Program-made: the position numbers and the translations under genes
Notes under the pieces: generated by a model
Databases searched by the model: none
What the model saw: only the letters and a program-made list of their open reading frames with translations
What the model was told of the DNA's origin: nothing
Assembly: GCA_002099365.1 (NCBI GenBank)
Contig: MSED01000002.1
Location: 248,001 to 312,000, forward strand
Reading direction: 5' to 3'
DNA length: 64,000 bases
DNA from: Phialophora verrucosa
Lineage: Eukaryota > Ascomycota > Eurotiomycetes > Chaetothyriales > Herpotrichiellaceae
Shown here: positions 20,803 to 32,035 of the stretch, piece after piece
Position numbering within the stretch: the stretch's first letter is position 1
How the letters are laid out: each line of letters starts with the position of its first letter

Positions 20803-21941
20803 ATGGTCAACGCACTAGACTGCCAGGACGTGTCGGCCTCCTGTCCTGTCGAGGCCTCCATCTACGGGTACTTGCCCTCGGTCCTCGCCAACGGAGGATT
20901 CGCCGTTTTCTTCGCCGTCTCCCTGGTCGTGAATGCCGTGCTCGGCTGGCGGTACCGGACATGGAGCTACATGGCCGGTCTGTCGTTGGGGAGTCTCTTC
21001 AGCGCAGTCGGCTACGCGGCTCGAGTCCTGCTGCACAAGAACCCGTTCAACGAGCTGGCGTTCAAGGTGCAGATCGTGGGCTTGATCGTCGCGCCCGCCT
21101 TCCTCTCCGCGAGTCTCTACCTCATCCTGAAGCACGTGTGTCTCTGCTTCGGGAAGGCGTACTCCCGCATCCGGCCCGCGCTGTACACCTGGGTCTTCAT
21201 CGCAGCGGACACGCTCTCGCTCGTGCTGCAGGGCGTCGGGGGCGGGATCGCCGCCACGGCGGGCGACGACGGTCAGTTGCGCGACCAGGGCGACGCCATC
21301 ACCATGGCCGGCATTTCGTGGCAGGTCTTCACACTGGTCGTCTTCGCGGGCCTGGCGTTGGATTACATCCTCCGACGAGCGTGGGGGCTCAGACGCACAC
21401 CCCACAGAGTCGAGCCGCTGAGCGAGGAAGCAAAGGCCACGGCGAGCAAGCGGAGCTTCAGGCTCTTCGCGGTCGGGTTGGGCGTCGCGTATCTGTGTAT
21501 CCTTCTGAGGTGCATTTACCGCATTGCGGAGATGGCAGGCGGTTGGAGGAACCCCATCATGCAGAACCAGGTGCTTTTCATCGCGTTTGAGGGATGGTGA
21601 GTATCAGATCCTTCCGGAGGCTTTCTTCTAAACAAAACATTATATTCTATACCCTCCCTTGAGAAGTCAGTTCTAATTTGAGCACGCCTTGGCTGACGAC
21701 GAATGCTTCACGCAGCATGATCATCACCGCCGTATTGCTCATGACGCTGCTGCACCCGGGACACTGCTTTCCAAGGATGTCCGGGAAGACAGGCGCCATC
21801 TCGAAGGACGGATATATGCCGATGCCGCAACCGTATGCGTCCGAGACGTTGGCCTTGTCGGAACGAGTGAGCTCCTACCAGGCGGAGCCCACTGGGCGGA
21901 TCGGCAAGTATGAGCCATACCGTGCCGGGAGACCTCAATAA
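20803..21941 (+). CDS. RTA1-like seven-TM protein
   Basis: A 339-residue membrane protein in two exons, 20803-21596 and 21716-21941, with a 119-bp intron (21597-21715). The splice joins LFIAFEG to CMIITAVLLMTLLHPGHCF, restoring the family's last helix and its HPG motif. Seven hydrophobic helices are present. The N-terminus (NALDCQDVSASCPVEASIYGYLPS) has the usual outer-face Cys pair and YxYxPS-like start of RTA1/RSB1 proteins. Yeast relatives are linked to resistance to 7-aminocholesterol and to sphingoid-base translocation; function here is inferred only. The ATG at 20803 is chosen over an upstream in-frame ATG (20680) because that stretch encodes the microsatellite. The C-terminal ~60 residues are cytosolic and variable. 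Confidence 0.87.
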
Positions 21942-22572
21942 GTGCAATCCGGATCTGGATCGTGTTTTACCGTGGCGTGGTCGACAGATATGGCGGAATT
22001 CGACCATGGCCAAACAATCTCCTGGTGTACAACCTCGTGGTCTGGTGGAATCTGGGGAGAGTGCGTGTGACAAGGGTGTTCACCGCGGCTACATTGCTCA
22101 GTGGCGTTGGGGAGACGGCAGACGACGTCGCCAACATCAGCCCCGGTTCCGTGAGACCGTCCATAACAGCCCGCTCGTCTATCCGTCGCGCGAAAATGAG
22201 ACATGGCAAGGGAGCTTGAAAGAACGGGTCGTCGCCATGAGGGCTGTAGGACTTGTATTTGAGCGTGCGCCGCAACGGCGGGCGTTGTCGGTCCCCCGAG
22301 TTGGTGGACGTAGTACTGTACATACATGCCTCACTTGACGGGCCGCCGACCGGGGAGTGCGAAGGGAGGTTGACCACGATGCCTCCCCTGGGAGACTTGT
22401 TCGCGCAGGTGGATGAGATACTGTAGAATGATCAAGGCCGACATTGCATTGCATTGCGTACCGCCGCTTGGCCGTCCGCGGAGAGTCCTCCTTTGGTTTA
22501 CAGGAGGAGCAAGGATTGAATGAATGATGTTGGATTCAGCCTCGCCTGCCTGCCTGCCTGCCTGGCTGCGCC
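21942..22572. other. Convergent intergenic region with a CCTG microsatellite
   Basis: About 630 bp between two convergent genes. A (CCTG)5 tract at 22545-22564 lies just beyond the stop of the minus-strand SDR-like gene. Overlapping frames on both strands show nothing recognisable. Confidence 0.45.
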
Positions 22573-24495
22573 TCAGACCATATCCAAGATCCACGAACTC
22601 TGACCTCCAGCGCTGTTCAAGCTCACGCCTGCCATGTTCCTGCTCAACGCCTCGGCGGGCTTCTGTCCTATCCAAACAGCTTCGCTTCGATCCAACCCTT
22701 CCTGGATATCCCAACAATCTGAGCCCACCGCATAAATCACTCTGCCGTGGAGATACTTCTCCCTCATGCCCCTCTCATGGCCTTTCTCATACCATATTCC
22801 TCCCCCGTTTGTGATTCCCCCTCCGCCCGAGCTATCTGCGCCGTTGATGTCTGGGGTGGAAGAATTTGTGGCAACTACTCCTACTACGACACGAGCCACG
22901 TCTTCTGGTCTGTCAGGCGGGAGCTGTACAGACATGCTCCGGCCTCCTGCTTGCGCGACGGCCCGTGGAACCATCACATTCGTGATGACCGCGTTGATCC
23001 TGACACCATCTCGCTCTGGATCGGGATCGACCCCTGTGCGCAGGCTGCGGACTAGGCCTAAGATCGAATGCTGCGTCATTTGATAGATGGGCAGTTGTGG
23101 TGTCTCCCTGAAGGCGGAGGTGGATGTGATGAAGGTCAAGCTTCGGTCGTTCATCCCAGGTGACGACGCAGGTGCTTCGGCCTGGGGGGTTGAATAGGGG
23201 TTGACGAACTTGGTTTTGTTGTTCTTCGCCCTCGGTGAATACTTCAGATATGCCATCGCAATGCGAGCGAAGCGGACACTGGCGGTGAGGATGTCTCCTA
23301 GACCCCCAGGCTCCGTGGCGACCTCATCATAGGCCATCTTGGCGGTCTTGTTGACTCCTGGGCGGTCTTCGAACCAGCCTTTCTCTCCACCACCGACGGT
23401 GCTGGCCTGACCACCATCCTCGCCAACGCCGAATATGGCGTGGTCAACGCGACCGTACATTGTCACGGCGAGTTTGAAAAGCTCCAGCATATCGGAATAC
23501 CTGGTCAGATCGCACTTGTTGAAATGGACCACATGGGGTGGACCTAGTGACGAGATGAATTTACGAGCTTGGTCCGGGTTTGTGTCGCCAAAGAGAACGC
23601 GACATCCGGCGGCATGGAAATGACGAATCATGGCTTGGCCTACCTGGCTGGCACCGTGCGTGAGGACAATGACTTTGCCATGAAATGATTCTTTCGGCAG
23701 GGCCGGCGGAGTAAATCGGCACGGATTGGAGGTGAAGACTTGAGGGACGGAGGACAGAGATTGGGCTTTCTTGCGCTGAGTGGTGAATGGATTCACCGGT
23801 GCGGCTGTCGAGGGTGTGCCTTCTTTGGGAGTTGCCGGTGAGATCGCTACTGACGGAGGAGCGGGTTGAGGGGGTGTCGCCGGTGCAGCAGGAGCTGACG
23901 GCGTTTTGGGTGAGGACAGAGGGCTCGCCGCTTGGACGACTGATGGCACAGAATTCACCACAGTCGTGGTCTTTGAGAGTTCTGGAGGAGGAGCTTGAGA
24001 TACAGAGACCCGCTTCTTCTTTTTAGGGGCCGCGGCCGGGGACTGGACATCTTGCTTCGGTGGCTCTGCCGGGGGAGGCTGTTCCTTCGGTTTGACGGCG
24101 GCTAGATCTGTTTCGAGTTCAAAAGTATGGGGAGTCTTGGTGACAGTTTTCCTTCGACGAGTTGGTTTCCCCTCTTCGGTGGCATTGTCGCCATTCGTGC
24201 CAGGGACCTCTAGTTGCTGAGGGGGAGCGGGAGACGTCTCATAAAACGTCTCGGTTTCCTCCTTGGTGGCGGTAGACATGATACTGCGTATAGGAGAAGC
24301 GGTGTCAGGAGTTCTCGAAGTTTTGGAGACCTGCCGTGAGATACCTTCACCATTCATGGTTGATGAGGCTTCGCTCGCCCACGGATTGGGAGACACCGAG
24401 TCGCTGGACTGGGATGTCACGTCGAGCTGAGAAGCCGCCTCGACCTCGCTCCCTGATCCCGTCTTTGTCGACTTTTTCCGCAGTGTTTCTTTCAT
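22573..24495 (-). CDS. SDR-fold protein with long disordered N-terminus, catalytic Lys replaced
   Basis: A 640-residue single-exon protein. Residues 1 to about 265 are low-complexity and rich in Pro/Ser/Thr/Lys (for example PKKKKRVSVSQ, PAPPSVAISPATPK). Residues ~270-560 form a Rossmann domain: KVIVLTHGASQVGQA takes the place of TGxxxGxG, with FGD after strand 2, FNKCDLTRY and an ITSTSAF catalytic-Ser region. The active-site tetrad is altered: where YxxxK is expected the sequence reads YQMTQ (Tyr471, Gln475). Loss of the Lys suggests reduced or no dehydrogenase activity and perhaps a scaffold or regulatory role; that is inference. The disordered tail could carry phosphorylation or nuclear-import signals. 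The first ATG is used since several Met (47, 73) follow with no way to choose. It is divergent from the NAT gene. Confidence 0.72.
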   Translation of the reverse strand: MKETLRKKSTKTGSGSEVEAASQLDVTSQSSDSVSPNPWASEASSTMNGEGISRQVSKTSRTPDTASPIRSIMSTATKEETETFYETSPAPPQQLEVPGTNGDNATEEGKPTRRRKTVTKTPHTFELETDLAAVKPKEQPPPAEPPKQDVQSPAAAPKKKKRVSVSQAPPPELSKTTTVVNSVPSVVQAASPLSSPKTPSAPAAPATPPQPAPPSVAISPATPKEGTPSTAAPVNPFTTQRKKAQSLSSVPQVFTSNPCRFTPPALPKESFHGKVIVLTHGASQVGQAMIRHFHAAGCRVLFGDTNPDQARKFISSLGPPHVVHFNKCDLTRYSDMLELFKLAVTMYGRVDHAIFGVGEDGGQASTVGGGEKGWFEDRPGVNKTAKMAYDEVATEPGGLGDILTASVRFARIAMAYLKYSPRAKNNKTKFVNPYSTPQAEAPASSPGMNDRSLTFITSTSAFRETPQLPIYQMTQHSILGLVRSLRTGVDPDPERDGVRINAVITNVMVPRAVAQAGGRSMSVQLPPDRPEDVARVVVGVVATNSSTPDINGADSSGGGGITNGGGIWYEKGHERGMREKYLHGRVIYAVGSDCWDIQEGLDRSEAVWIGQKPAEALSRNMAGVSLNSAGGQSSWILDMV

Positions 24496-25464
24496 CCTGG
24501 CAGACGCGCACTATCGAAATGAACCCGGCCGCATGGTGATGGATGGAAGATGTCGTGGCTCGACAAGACGGCACGGGTGAGTAGCGTAGCAGTGGGAAGT
24601 GAAACAGGATTGTGGGGTTTCAACGCCGGCAACTGATGCCGACGGCGGTGTCGCCGCGGGCTGCGAGGGACGAACGAGTCGAGGACTTTGAGAAAGAAAT
24701 GACTGAGAAAGCGCGATGGAACCAGCTTCAGACGATCAAGTCGACATTCGCCTTCCTTACATGATCAAAGCTGACCGAGCAGCGAGAAGCAGTAGATGAT
24801 GGATGCGTACTGGGCGTAGTGGTTGGTGTTGTACTCGGTACTTTTCGTTGCTAACAGTGTTCTAGACTTTTGCCTATCGTGGAGGCCTAAGAGGCTAAAT
24901 TTCGACGATTAGGCGTTGGTAATGGCTGAGAAGGCGCTGAGAAGGGAGCGGAAGACGCCAGCATCGGCGCCCCGATTTGTTCGCTTGCATTGTGCATTTT
25001 GTGCCGCCATGCTTGGTTTGTTCCTCCTGTGAAAAAGTGACAATGTACGATTGTTCTCCACGTGGCCGGCACAGGACTCGGTGTCACTACTGGCGGAGAT
25101 GTACGCCGTCACCATCGCCAATGAGACTGCCGGCTTGCTTTTTGGAATTTCTGTCTTGTCATGTTTCTTGGGAGCCTCGTGTCTGATGCAGTCATCACCG
25201 CTGTGACAAGCCGATCGCACAGATATTCCCACCGCTGACTTAGCAAAGTTCTGACACCAGATCGATATTACCTACAATCTGACAAAGTTGGGCCGCCTGG
25301 ACTTTTTGATATATCAGCAAGGGGACATCTACGCTTGGCACATTCGCCCATTCTTGTGAAGAGGATCTCTCGCCGCCACTCAGACCCTCGAGTATAAGAA
25401 CCCAACAGACCTTTCGATCGTGTTAGAGGGAACTAGAAAACACGGGGTACTAGAAGTCGTCACC
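24496..25464. other. Divergent intergenic region
   Basis: About 970 bp holding the promoters of the SDR-like (minus) and NAT (plus) genes. A TATA-like tataagaa at 25393-25400 lies about 70 bp before the NAT start. No repeats or further frames of note. Confidence 0.4.
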
Positions 25465-26532
25465 ATGGGCGAAGACGCAGAGCCCGCCCCGCGCGCTCAC
25501 TCTTCCTCCTTCCGCCCAACCTACACTCGCGAGCAGCTCGCAACCTATGTCTCGAAGCACATCGCCCCTTCAGCATCCTACTCGCTCGAAACGCTTGAGG
25601 CTGAGATTCAGGCCGACCCGCTTGCCGCGCTCGGGACTCTTCAACTCCGCCAAATGGCATTCAACCCGTGGGGCAACCTGGCGCTACATTACTCCTGGCA
25701 CCGTACCATAACCCTGGACTCTGACGCCCTGTATCACAAGATCGTAGAGAGGGGGCTCGGAGGGTACTGTATGGAGAACAATGCATTCTTCTCGACCATC
25801 TTGAGGAGCCTGGGGTATCAGCTGTATGTCACCGGGGCAAGAGTCAGTCACTCTCTGGACGGACAGCCGAACGACCCCGGCTTCGCAGGTTGGCAGCACG
25901 AAGTTATCATCGTGACCATCAACGGTCAGAAGTACTTGGTCGACGTCGGTTTCGGGTCTACCTCGCCTCTCCATCCCATTCCCATAGACCAAACGTCGAA
26001 CAAGGTCTACAACTCCGTCCCTGGCGCCGAGATCCGCCTGGTATACCGGCCAATAGCGTCTAGTAAGTTGAGCACCAGAGGGCCGGCGTCGGGTCCGCAG
26101 TCAGTGGCTAACAAACCTCCAGACACCGACCAATCCCAGTACCTCTGGGTTCTCGAATCCCGTAATAAGTCCCACCCTCAATGGCAGGGCTGCTACTGCT
26201 TCGACACCCTTGAATGGCTCCCCGCCGACTTTGAGATAATAAACTATCGCACCTCGCAAGACCCTGCTTCCTGGTTCACTCATCGACTCGTGTTGGTGAA
26301 GATTCTGGTTGACAAAGAGACCAAAACGAAAGCCACGGGGACGGTGATCCTCGGTGGCGAAAAGATCGAACGGAGGCTAGGGGAGGCGAAGAAGGAGCTC
26401 GTAATGGAGGCGAAGAGTGAAAAGGAGAGGGTCGAGGGATTAAAGACTTGGTTCGGCATTGTCTTGAACCCAGATGAGGTGAGGGGGATCAAGGGCACCG
26501 CAACGGAGATTAGAATGCCGCCCAGTGTATGA
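25465..26532 (+). CDS. Arylamine N-acetyltransferase
   Basis: Cytosolic acetyl-CoA-dependent transferase of 335 residues in two exons, 25465-26062 and 26123-26532. The catalytic triad is visible: Cys102 in RGLGGYCMENN, His145 in GWQHEVII and Asp160 in LVDVGFG. The family motif PWGNLALHYS precedes it. The 60-bp segment 26063-26122 has a GTAAGT donor, a GGCTAAC branch site and a CTCCAG acceptor. It is a multiple of three without stops, so the unspliced frame also stays open, but splicing gives IASNTDQSQYLWVLESR, which fits the family. The start ATG has a strong context (caccATGg). Fungal NATs acetylate arylamines and hydroxylated benzoxazolinone-type plant compounds, so a detoxification role is plausible. 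Confidence 0.9.
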   Translation: MGEDAEPAPRAHSSSFRPTYTREQLATYVSKHIAPSASYSLETLEAEIQADPLAALGTLQLRQMAFNPWGNLALHYSWHRTITLDSDALYHKIVERGLGGYCMENNAFFSTILRSLGYQLYVTGARVSHSLDGQPNDPGFAGWQHEVIIVTINGQKYLVDVGFGSTSPLHPIPIDQTSNKVYNSVPGAEIRLVYRPIASSKLSTRGPASGPQSVANKPPDTDQSQYLWVLESRNKSHPQWQGCYCFDTLEWLPADFEIINYRTSQDPASWFTHRLVLVKILVDKETKTKATGTVILGGEKIERRLGEAKKELVMEAKSEKERVEGLKTWFGIVLNPDEVRGIKGTATEIRMPPSV

Positions 26533-29500
26533 TTGTCTTGAAGTCAAAGAATGGATGTACGTACGGCACTCCGATTGATTCTCACGTGTCGCTTGGACGC
26601 CGTCGTCCTCACGAGGGCCACACAGGCCAAGATTTCCATCAGGTCTTAGGGCCGAGGTCGACACATGAAGCGGAAGTGGTCTGGGAGCCAGCGAGCAATG
26701 TGACGAGTGTAGACTTTTGGGAAAGTTTCGTGCTGGGTTGATAAAGAACCGTCTGCTTGACCGATATAAACATCATACACTTTACCAACCCAGTAAGCTA
26801 GAATTGCTGGAAGGGTCCAATAAAGGTTTACCAATGAAGAGGTGATGCGCAAATGTTCCATCTGGCCTGCCTCGTTGGCGAGCTTTGCAGGAGCCATTGA
26901 TAACGTAACAGGTTGGATTCCTGGCTTCACTGGTGATTCGATCTTGCGAGAAGGCAAAGGCATGTCCTTTTGTCTGCGGTATGTCATGGATAAATCACTG
27001 CCACTGTGAGTACTGTATATCGACCCGTCTAGCCCCTCGATGTTTTTGATGGTAAGTGGAAAATGTGGATGGACCCAGTGAGGCAGTGCCGGGCGAGGGG
27101 TTGCTTGTGACCGTATGCCATAGACCCACCGTTCTACGACAAGGCAGATTGCTCTCGGAGGTTCTTGATTTGGAACTCAGAAGTACGAATGGCGTCGATC
27201 TCACACTATCCCGAGAGACTGGCAACATTGTGCTCTCTTCCCATTCTGATTTGGACGACTGTCTCGTTTCCTTGGTAGTATGAATGACCACTTCAGCGCA
27301 GGATGCGCCGTGATCGAGTGATGTCGGGATTGGCTAGCTGCGAGAACAGGGTGGAATAATACTCACCAATATGTACGCTTGTCCAAAGTGATATAATGGC
27401 AAAGAACACCGAGGTGGACTTGGAGGAGATTCCGAAGATGAATGGAAGCCTCTCTCCAGCCGGGCGTGTGGAGTTGTCTAGTGTAGGGCGAGATGAGACC
27501 TGGAAAGCTTTAGATTGAATTTGTGCCCTTGGAGCGCAAGGCGCCCTTCTGGCGATTTTGAGAACACAGCGCTATCGGAAAAAACACCACCGAGATGGTG
27601 CATCGCCTTGGAGCCATTCATGAAGGTTGACCAGTCCACAATTCGTGGCGAGTATCGTCGGAAGCAGCTCCTTCGTGTACTATGTTAGTTGTGCCTTGGG
27701 CAGGTCCTGTGAGATCCTCGATAGGTCGTGACATTGCAACCCCACGTGTGCCACATCCCCCGGTGATCTGATCCTCTTGTTCTGTAGGTGAGTAGTTAAA
27801 GCTCCCCAGGTGGTTCTTCCCATCTTCTTGGCGAGGAGACATTTTGGAAGACTTCGACAGAATCTGATGCTACTTTTAGCACTTGCATCATGATAGCTCC
27901 GAAGCAGATCAGGACGAGTACGAATACGCAGCTTGACCTCGACTGTACAGGACTGTATCGATGAGATCGAGCGACGAAAAGCGAACCTATGATGTCAATT
28001 CAGGGAGCAGATAGAATCCAATTTCCAAAGAGGGAGCTCCAACTCTGTCGTAGCGAACGAAAATGTATCGCTCAATATTTTCTCGATCCTGAGGATGTGG
28101 GCATTTGAGTGGATCGATATTTTTGGATGTGCCCTTAAGAGTCTCGGTCACGAGACAATGCATCTTCTTGGTGACTAGCTGCTCATGGAAACAATCTGGA
28201 AGTTCTCTCCGGATGTGGCTCTAACGTGTGAGTTGTTCAGAGCGAACGATATTTCCTAGGGATCACCCACGGCCGAGCCGAAGAACCCGAGGGTGGATGC
28301 GAATGCCTAGAAGGAGAGGTTGATGGTCATGTGCGCCCAGGCACATCCGGCACGAACAGTGGCCGTTCACGGAGCGATTGCATTGTGAAATGAATCCGTC
28401 AGCATATGGGCAAATTCTGGATCCAGAGCAAATGAAGTCACAGAACCGCAGCAAACGGAGCTCTTCTGTGTGGGAAGAGGGAATAGGGACAATAATTTCG
28501 CCCGGATATTAACCCAGCCACGAAGGATCAGAGGGCCAAGGCGAGGCTCACTCGTCGCTGGCAGTGTGCAGGCCTGGGCAGATGTAATTTCTGGGGCAGG
28601 TCGACGATACTCTGCCGTCTATCGCAGAATTACTTCATGTCACAGGGAAGGAAACTCGCAGCGAGCGAAATGCATGATGCAGCTATTGTCTGATACACCG
28701 ATAATAGCATAGTCGACGGTCGCAGTGGTGTGTGCTTGCGCGTCCAGCACAGACGGGATAAACGGTTTTGACGCACATGGAGCACGGAGCATTCTGCATG
28801 CTAAGCTTTCTTACCGAAGGCGTGAGTGGGGTGCATTCACGAGATGTGCTTCGTGACGGGAGAGTGGTGATGCTCCAGTCGGATATGCGGCAGAGAGAGA
28901 ACGGGGAAGAGAATATGCCGCATCAGGAGACGCAGGGTGTTGATGGATGAGCTCCCTGAGGAGCTTGTGAGCGAATCATCGACGGGCCAAGGCAGACTGG
29001 CAAGAAGAAAGCGTAATGGACTGGGTGCCGCGGTGGAGAAACGGTCGAAGTTGCGACGTGCATGATGTTTGCACTGCCTCGCTCGTCTGATGTTGCTCTG
29101 AGAGGTCGACACAATTTTGCAGGAGAGTCGCCTGAGGAGCAGGAGGAGGACAAGGAGGAGCGATCATTGCTTACTGGGCAATGGACGTATGGGGACAGCT
29201 CTTGTTCCCTGCAGCGTAAAGGCTCAAGGACGCTACTCGTAATCGTTCGCATTCGAAAATACGAGCATGTCAACAGCGCGGGTCACTTTCCAGGCGCACC
29301 CTGTGGCTCTCTCGCCACGGAAATGGCCTCTACGGTCGTGTCCGGGGGCGAGAAGGCCGTGTCTATCTCAGCTAGGAGCAGCAGCAGGCTGACTTCAGAG
29401 ATGGACAGGTATCTTCGCGCCCCGTGACAGAGGATTGAGGGATCTGATCGCCATGAGGATGGTGGAAGGGTAAAATGCTTCCAGAAATAGTGTGCTTCAG

Positions 29501-29904
29501 GATTGGTTTTAGGCGATGGAGCTCTTAGTTGACTGGGCAGCCCACGGGAATGGGCACTCCACACCCAGGGTGCAGGCCGTGGAGAGCCTACAGGGCCCTT
29601 AGGCGCTCGCCCAATCACACAGCCTGGCGCCAGTCTGACGGCTCGTTCTCCTCTCGCGCTTCTCTCACTTCTCCGCCTCCAGCAGCACTTACAAATATCA
29701 ACCCGCGTTCCATTACGACTTCGATTTCTTGAGCTGTTCGCCTCACGCTGCTTAGGATCAGGGTTTATCCTCCGTTGCGCAAACAGGAATATATCGGTGC
29801 ACCTTATCCCTTATCTCACCTCCCCTCCCCGTTGACCCTGGGATCAACTGTAGCCCATCCTGTCGTCCACACACCCCCTGATTTCTGAATCAGCACCGTC
29901 AACA
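26533..29904. other. Long gene-poor stretch
   Basis: About 3.4 kb with no firmly supported gene. The left part (26646-27842) may hold a decayed minus-strand gene, listed separately. From 27,850 to 29,900 only short overlapping frames are seen on both strands; none shows domains or plausible splicing. The last ~250 bp before 29905 are C/T-rich and fit the leader of the stomatin-like gene. No transposon motifs were recognised. Confidence 0.4.
26646..27842 (-). pseudogene. Possible decayed or multi-exon gene, unknown function
   Basis: Several minus-strand pieces look protein-like. A hydrophilic start lies at 27842. A helix-like FFAIISLWTSVHI near 27,375 is followed at once by a GTGAGT donor. 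A candidate exon reading NETVVQIRMGREHNVASLSG, a stop, then CEIDAIRTSEFQIKNLREQ lies in one frame. A terminal frame (26987-26646) contains ITSSLVNLYWTLPAILAYW, which could be a membrane helix. I could not join them into one open model: an in-frame TAG near 27,220 breaks the middle piece. It could be a pseudogene, a gene with introns I misplaced, or chance. Confidence 0.25.
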
Positions 29905-31024
29905 ATGGACTCTCCTCGCGACTCGGGCCTCGAAAGCGGCAAGAACACCACTGCCCCAGTTGGATTCCGTCCTCAGAATGGCGGCTTGATTAAAGTGCAA
30001 CCGCCGCGCCGCGAGGATTTGCAACCGTCATATGCGCAGACGCTACAGGGGGATGAGGAACAGAATCATGGCTGGTACGGGTCAATGAGTAGGTGCATTG
30101 CGACCCATCCGCCGGAAATCAAAACTAACACTCCACGCAGTCAACTCTCTAGGAGACTGTCTCGGTTTCTTCGGCGCCATTCCTTGCTGTATCATCTGCC
30201 CGAACCCCTACAAGCCGGTTTCTCAAGGCAACGTCGGCCTGGTCACAAAGTTCGGTCGCTTCTCGCGCGCCGTCGACCCTGGTTTGGTCAAGGTCAACCC
30301 TCTCTCCGAGCGACTCATACAGGTCGATGTCAAGATTCAGATCGTGGAGGTCCCCCGTCAAGTGTGCATGACCAAGGACAACGTCACACTGAATCTGACC
30401 TCGGTCATCTACTATCACATCACCTCCCCTCACAAGGCCGCTTTCGGAATCTCAAACATCCGTCAGGCCTTGGTTGAACGGACCCAGACCACGCTTCGCC
30501 ACGTGGTTGGCGCGCGTGTCCTGCAAGACGTGATTGAGCGCCGTGAGGAGATCGCGCAGTCGATCGGAGAAATCATCGAAGAGGTCGCCTCAGGCTGGGG
30601 TGTCCAGGTCGAGTCCATGCTCATCAAAGACATCATCTTCAGCAACGATCTCCAAGACTCGCTCTCGATGGCTGCCCAGTCCAAGAGAATTGGTGAATCC
30701 AAGGTCATTGCTGCACGTGCTGAAGTTGAGTCGGCCAAACTCATGAGACAAGCTGCCGATATCTTGAGCTCGGCTCCTGCCATGCAGATCAGGTATCTCG
30801 AAGCTATGCAAGCCATGGCCAAGACGGCGAACAGCAAGGTCATCTTCTTGCCTGCCGCCAACCAGACCATCCCGACTGACCTGAACGCAACATTCCAAAA
30901 TCAGAACAACGGAGGCGAAGCTAGCGGCTTTAATTCGAAGCAAAACACTGGCAATGCTTTCAACATGGACAGCGGCGATGGCTTCCAACAGGCCATGAAT
31001 GCCCGAGTAATCGAGAACATCTAA
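29905..31024 (+). CDS. Stomatin-like SPFH/Band 7 protein
   Basis: A 355-residue protein in two exons, 29905-30088 and 30141-31024, with a 52-bp intron (30089-30140, CTAACACTCCACGCAG end). The join gives GSMINSLGDCLGFFGAIPCCIICPNPYKPV, the short hydrophobic hairpin that anchors stomatins to the inner face of a membrane. The SPFH domain follows (VGLVTKFGRFSRAVDPGL, VTLNLTSVIYYHI, RHVVGARVLQDVIERREEI), then a helical Ala/Glu-rich segment (AAQSKRIGESKVIAARAEVESAKLMRQAADIL) used for oligomerisation. The tail is Asn/Gly-rich. Family members scaffold membrane microdomains and regulate channels. The preserved Cys-rich hairpin suggests palmitoylation. Strong candidate for an intact gene. Confidence 0.9.
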
Positions 31025-32035
31025 GCAATTCCGACCAGAGATATGAGTTGGATGATGGCACAAGCAAAGGCAGGCTGCGCTTGGCATTTGAGATGAACTC
31101 TTGTCGGCCACTGCTCGGTGGGAAAGGAAGCTGCTTGATTTTTGTTACGCTTTGGGCTGGGAATATCGACGTCAGTTTTTTGAGATACCCCTTGAGTATC
31201 AACGGCATTCGCTTTAACTTTCTGTAACACCGTTGATTTCTTGTGCCTACGGATGGCTCTGGATTGAAGCTGAGCCAGAAAGTAATGACTGCAATGAATG
31301 ACTTTTCCTGCCATGAAACATCGCTCCCGCACTCATTTCATGCGTTCGTCATCGGAGATGGCCATCTGCACCAAGCACGACGATGTCACGCTCTTCAAAA
31401 TACGTACGGAGCAGCGGGTGGCTGACGCATGGCGCACTGCTTGGTACGTACGAGTACTGGGCAGGTAAAGTCCGAGAGGGATTTAGGTGGAATCGGACGA
31501 CTTGGCCGCGGCGGAAGTCGATTGCAATTCGTATCAACGACGAATCTCGAGAGCGATTCGGGTGGGTTTCCTTTTTCGTTGCAGATCTGCTGGGCGCAGG
31601 TCATTTTTGTCCGAGTTCAGCCGGGCTGATTTGGATGGATTCTCTCCTTTTCGAGACGCCCAGGTTTGCTGAGTCCGTTATGTCACTGATCAGAAACCTC
31701 CGCGAACGAGCAGTCAAGACCCATGAGATCTAGTAACCCATGCAACGTAGATCACCAAAGGAAGGAGCCGGTTGTTCGCTCCCTCCCAAAGCTTCTCTAA
31801 ACCCGACATGCAACGGGAAGGGCATAGCATGGAGATAGGGCTTCCTCCGTGACCCGCGGAAACCCCCAAGGAGCGTGAAGGGCTATTTAACATGGCCTGA
31901 CCTCCATGTTTCGAGGGTCACCAACATCTTGAACCATCATTCTCGACAAGGGACGCCATCAAGCCTGCCCCTTCAATCCTACTTTGTGGAAGCAACAATC
32001 CGAGTTCAGATATTTGATCGAACAAATCCAGCAAT
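31025..32035. other. Intergenic
   Basis: About 1 kb between two plus-strand genes. Frames at 31383-31733 (plus) and 31395-31604 (minus) overlap and have no domain. A GACGTCA core lies at 31168-31174. The final 150 bp are the presumed leader of the SDR gene. Confidence 0.4.

Noticed and set aside
20529..21590. 353-codon frame overlapping the RTA1 gene in another frame
   Set aside because: Arg/Gly-rich shadow of a GC-rich gene; the overlapping frame has seven TM helices and a matching second exon.
29062..29427. 121-codon plus-strand frame in the gene-poor stretch
   Set aside because: Low-complexity composition, overlapped by equally long minus-strand frames, and no domain.
31383..31733. 116-codon plus-strand frame
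   Set aside because: No domain or splice support, and it overlaps opposite-strand frames of similar quality.
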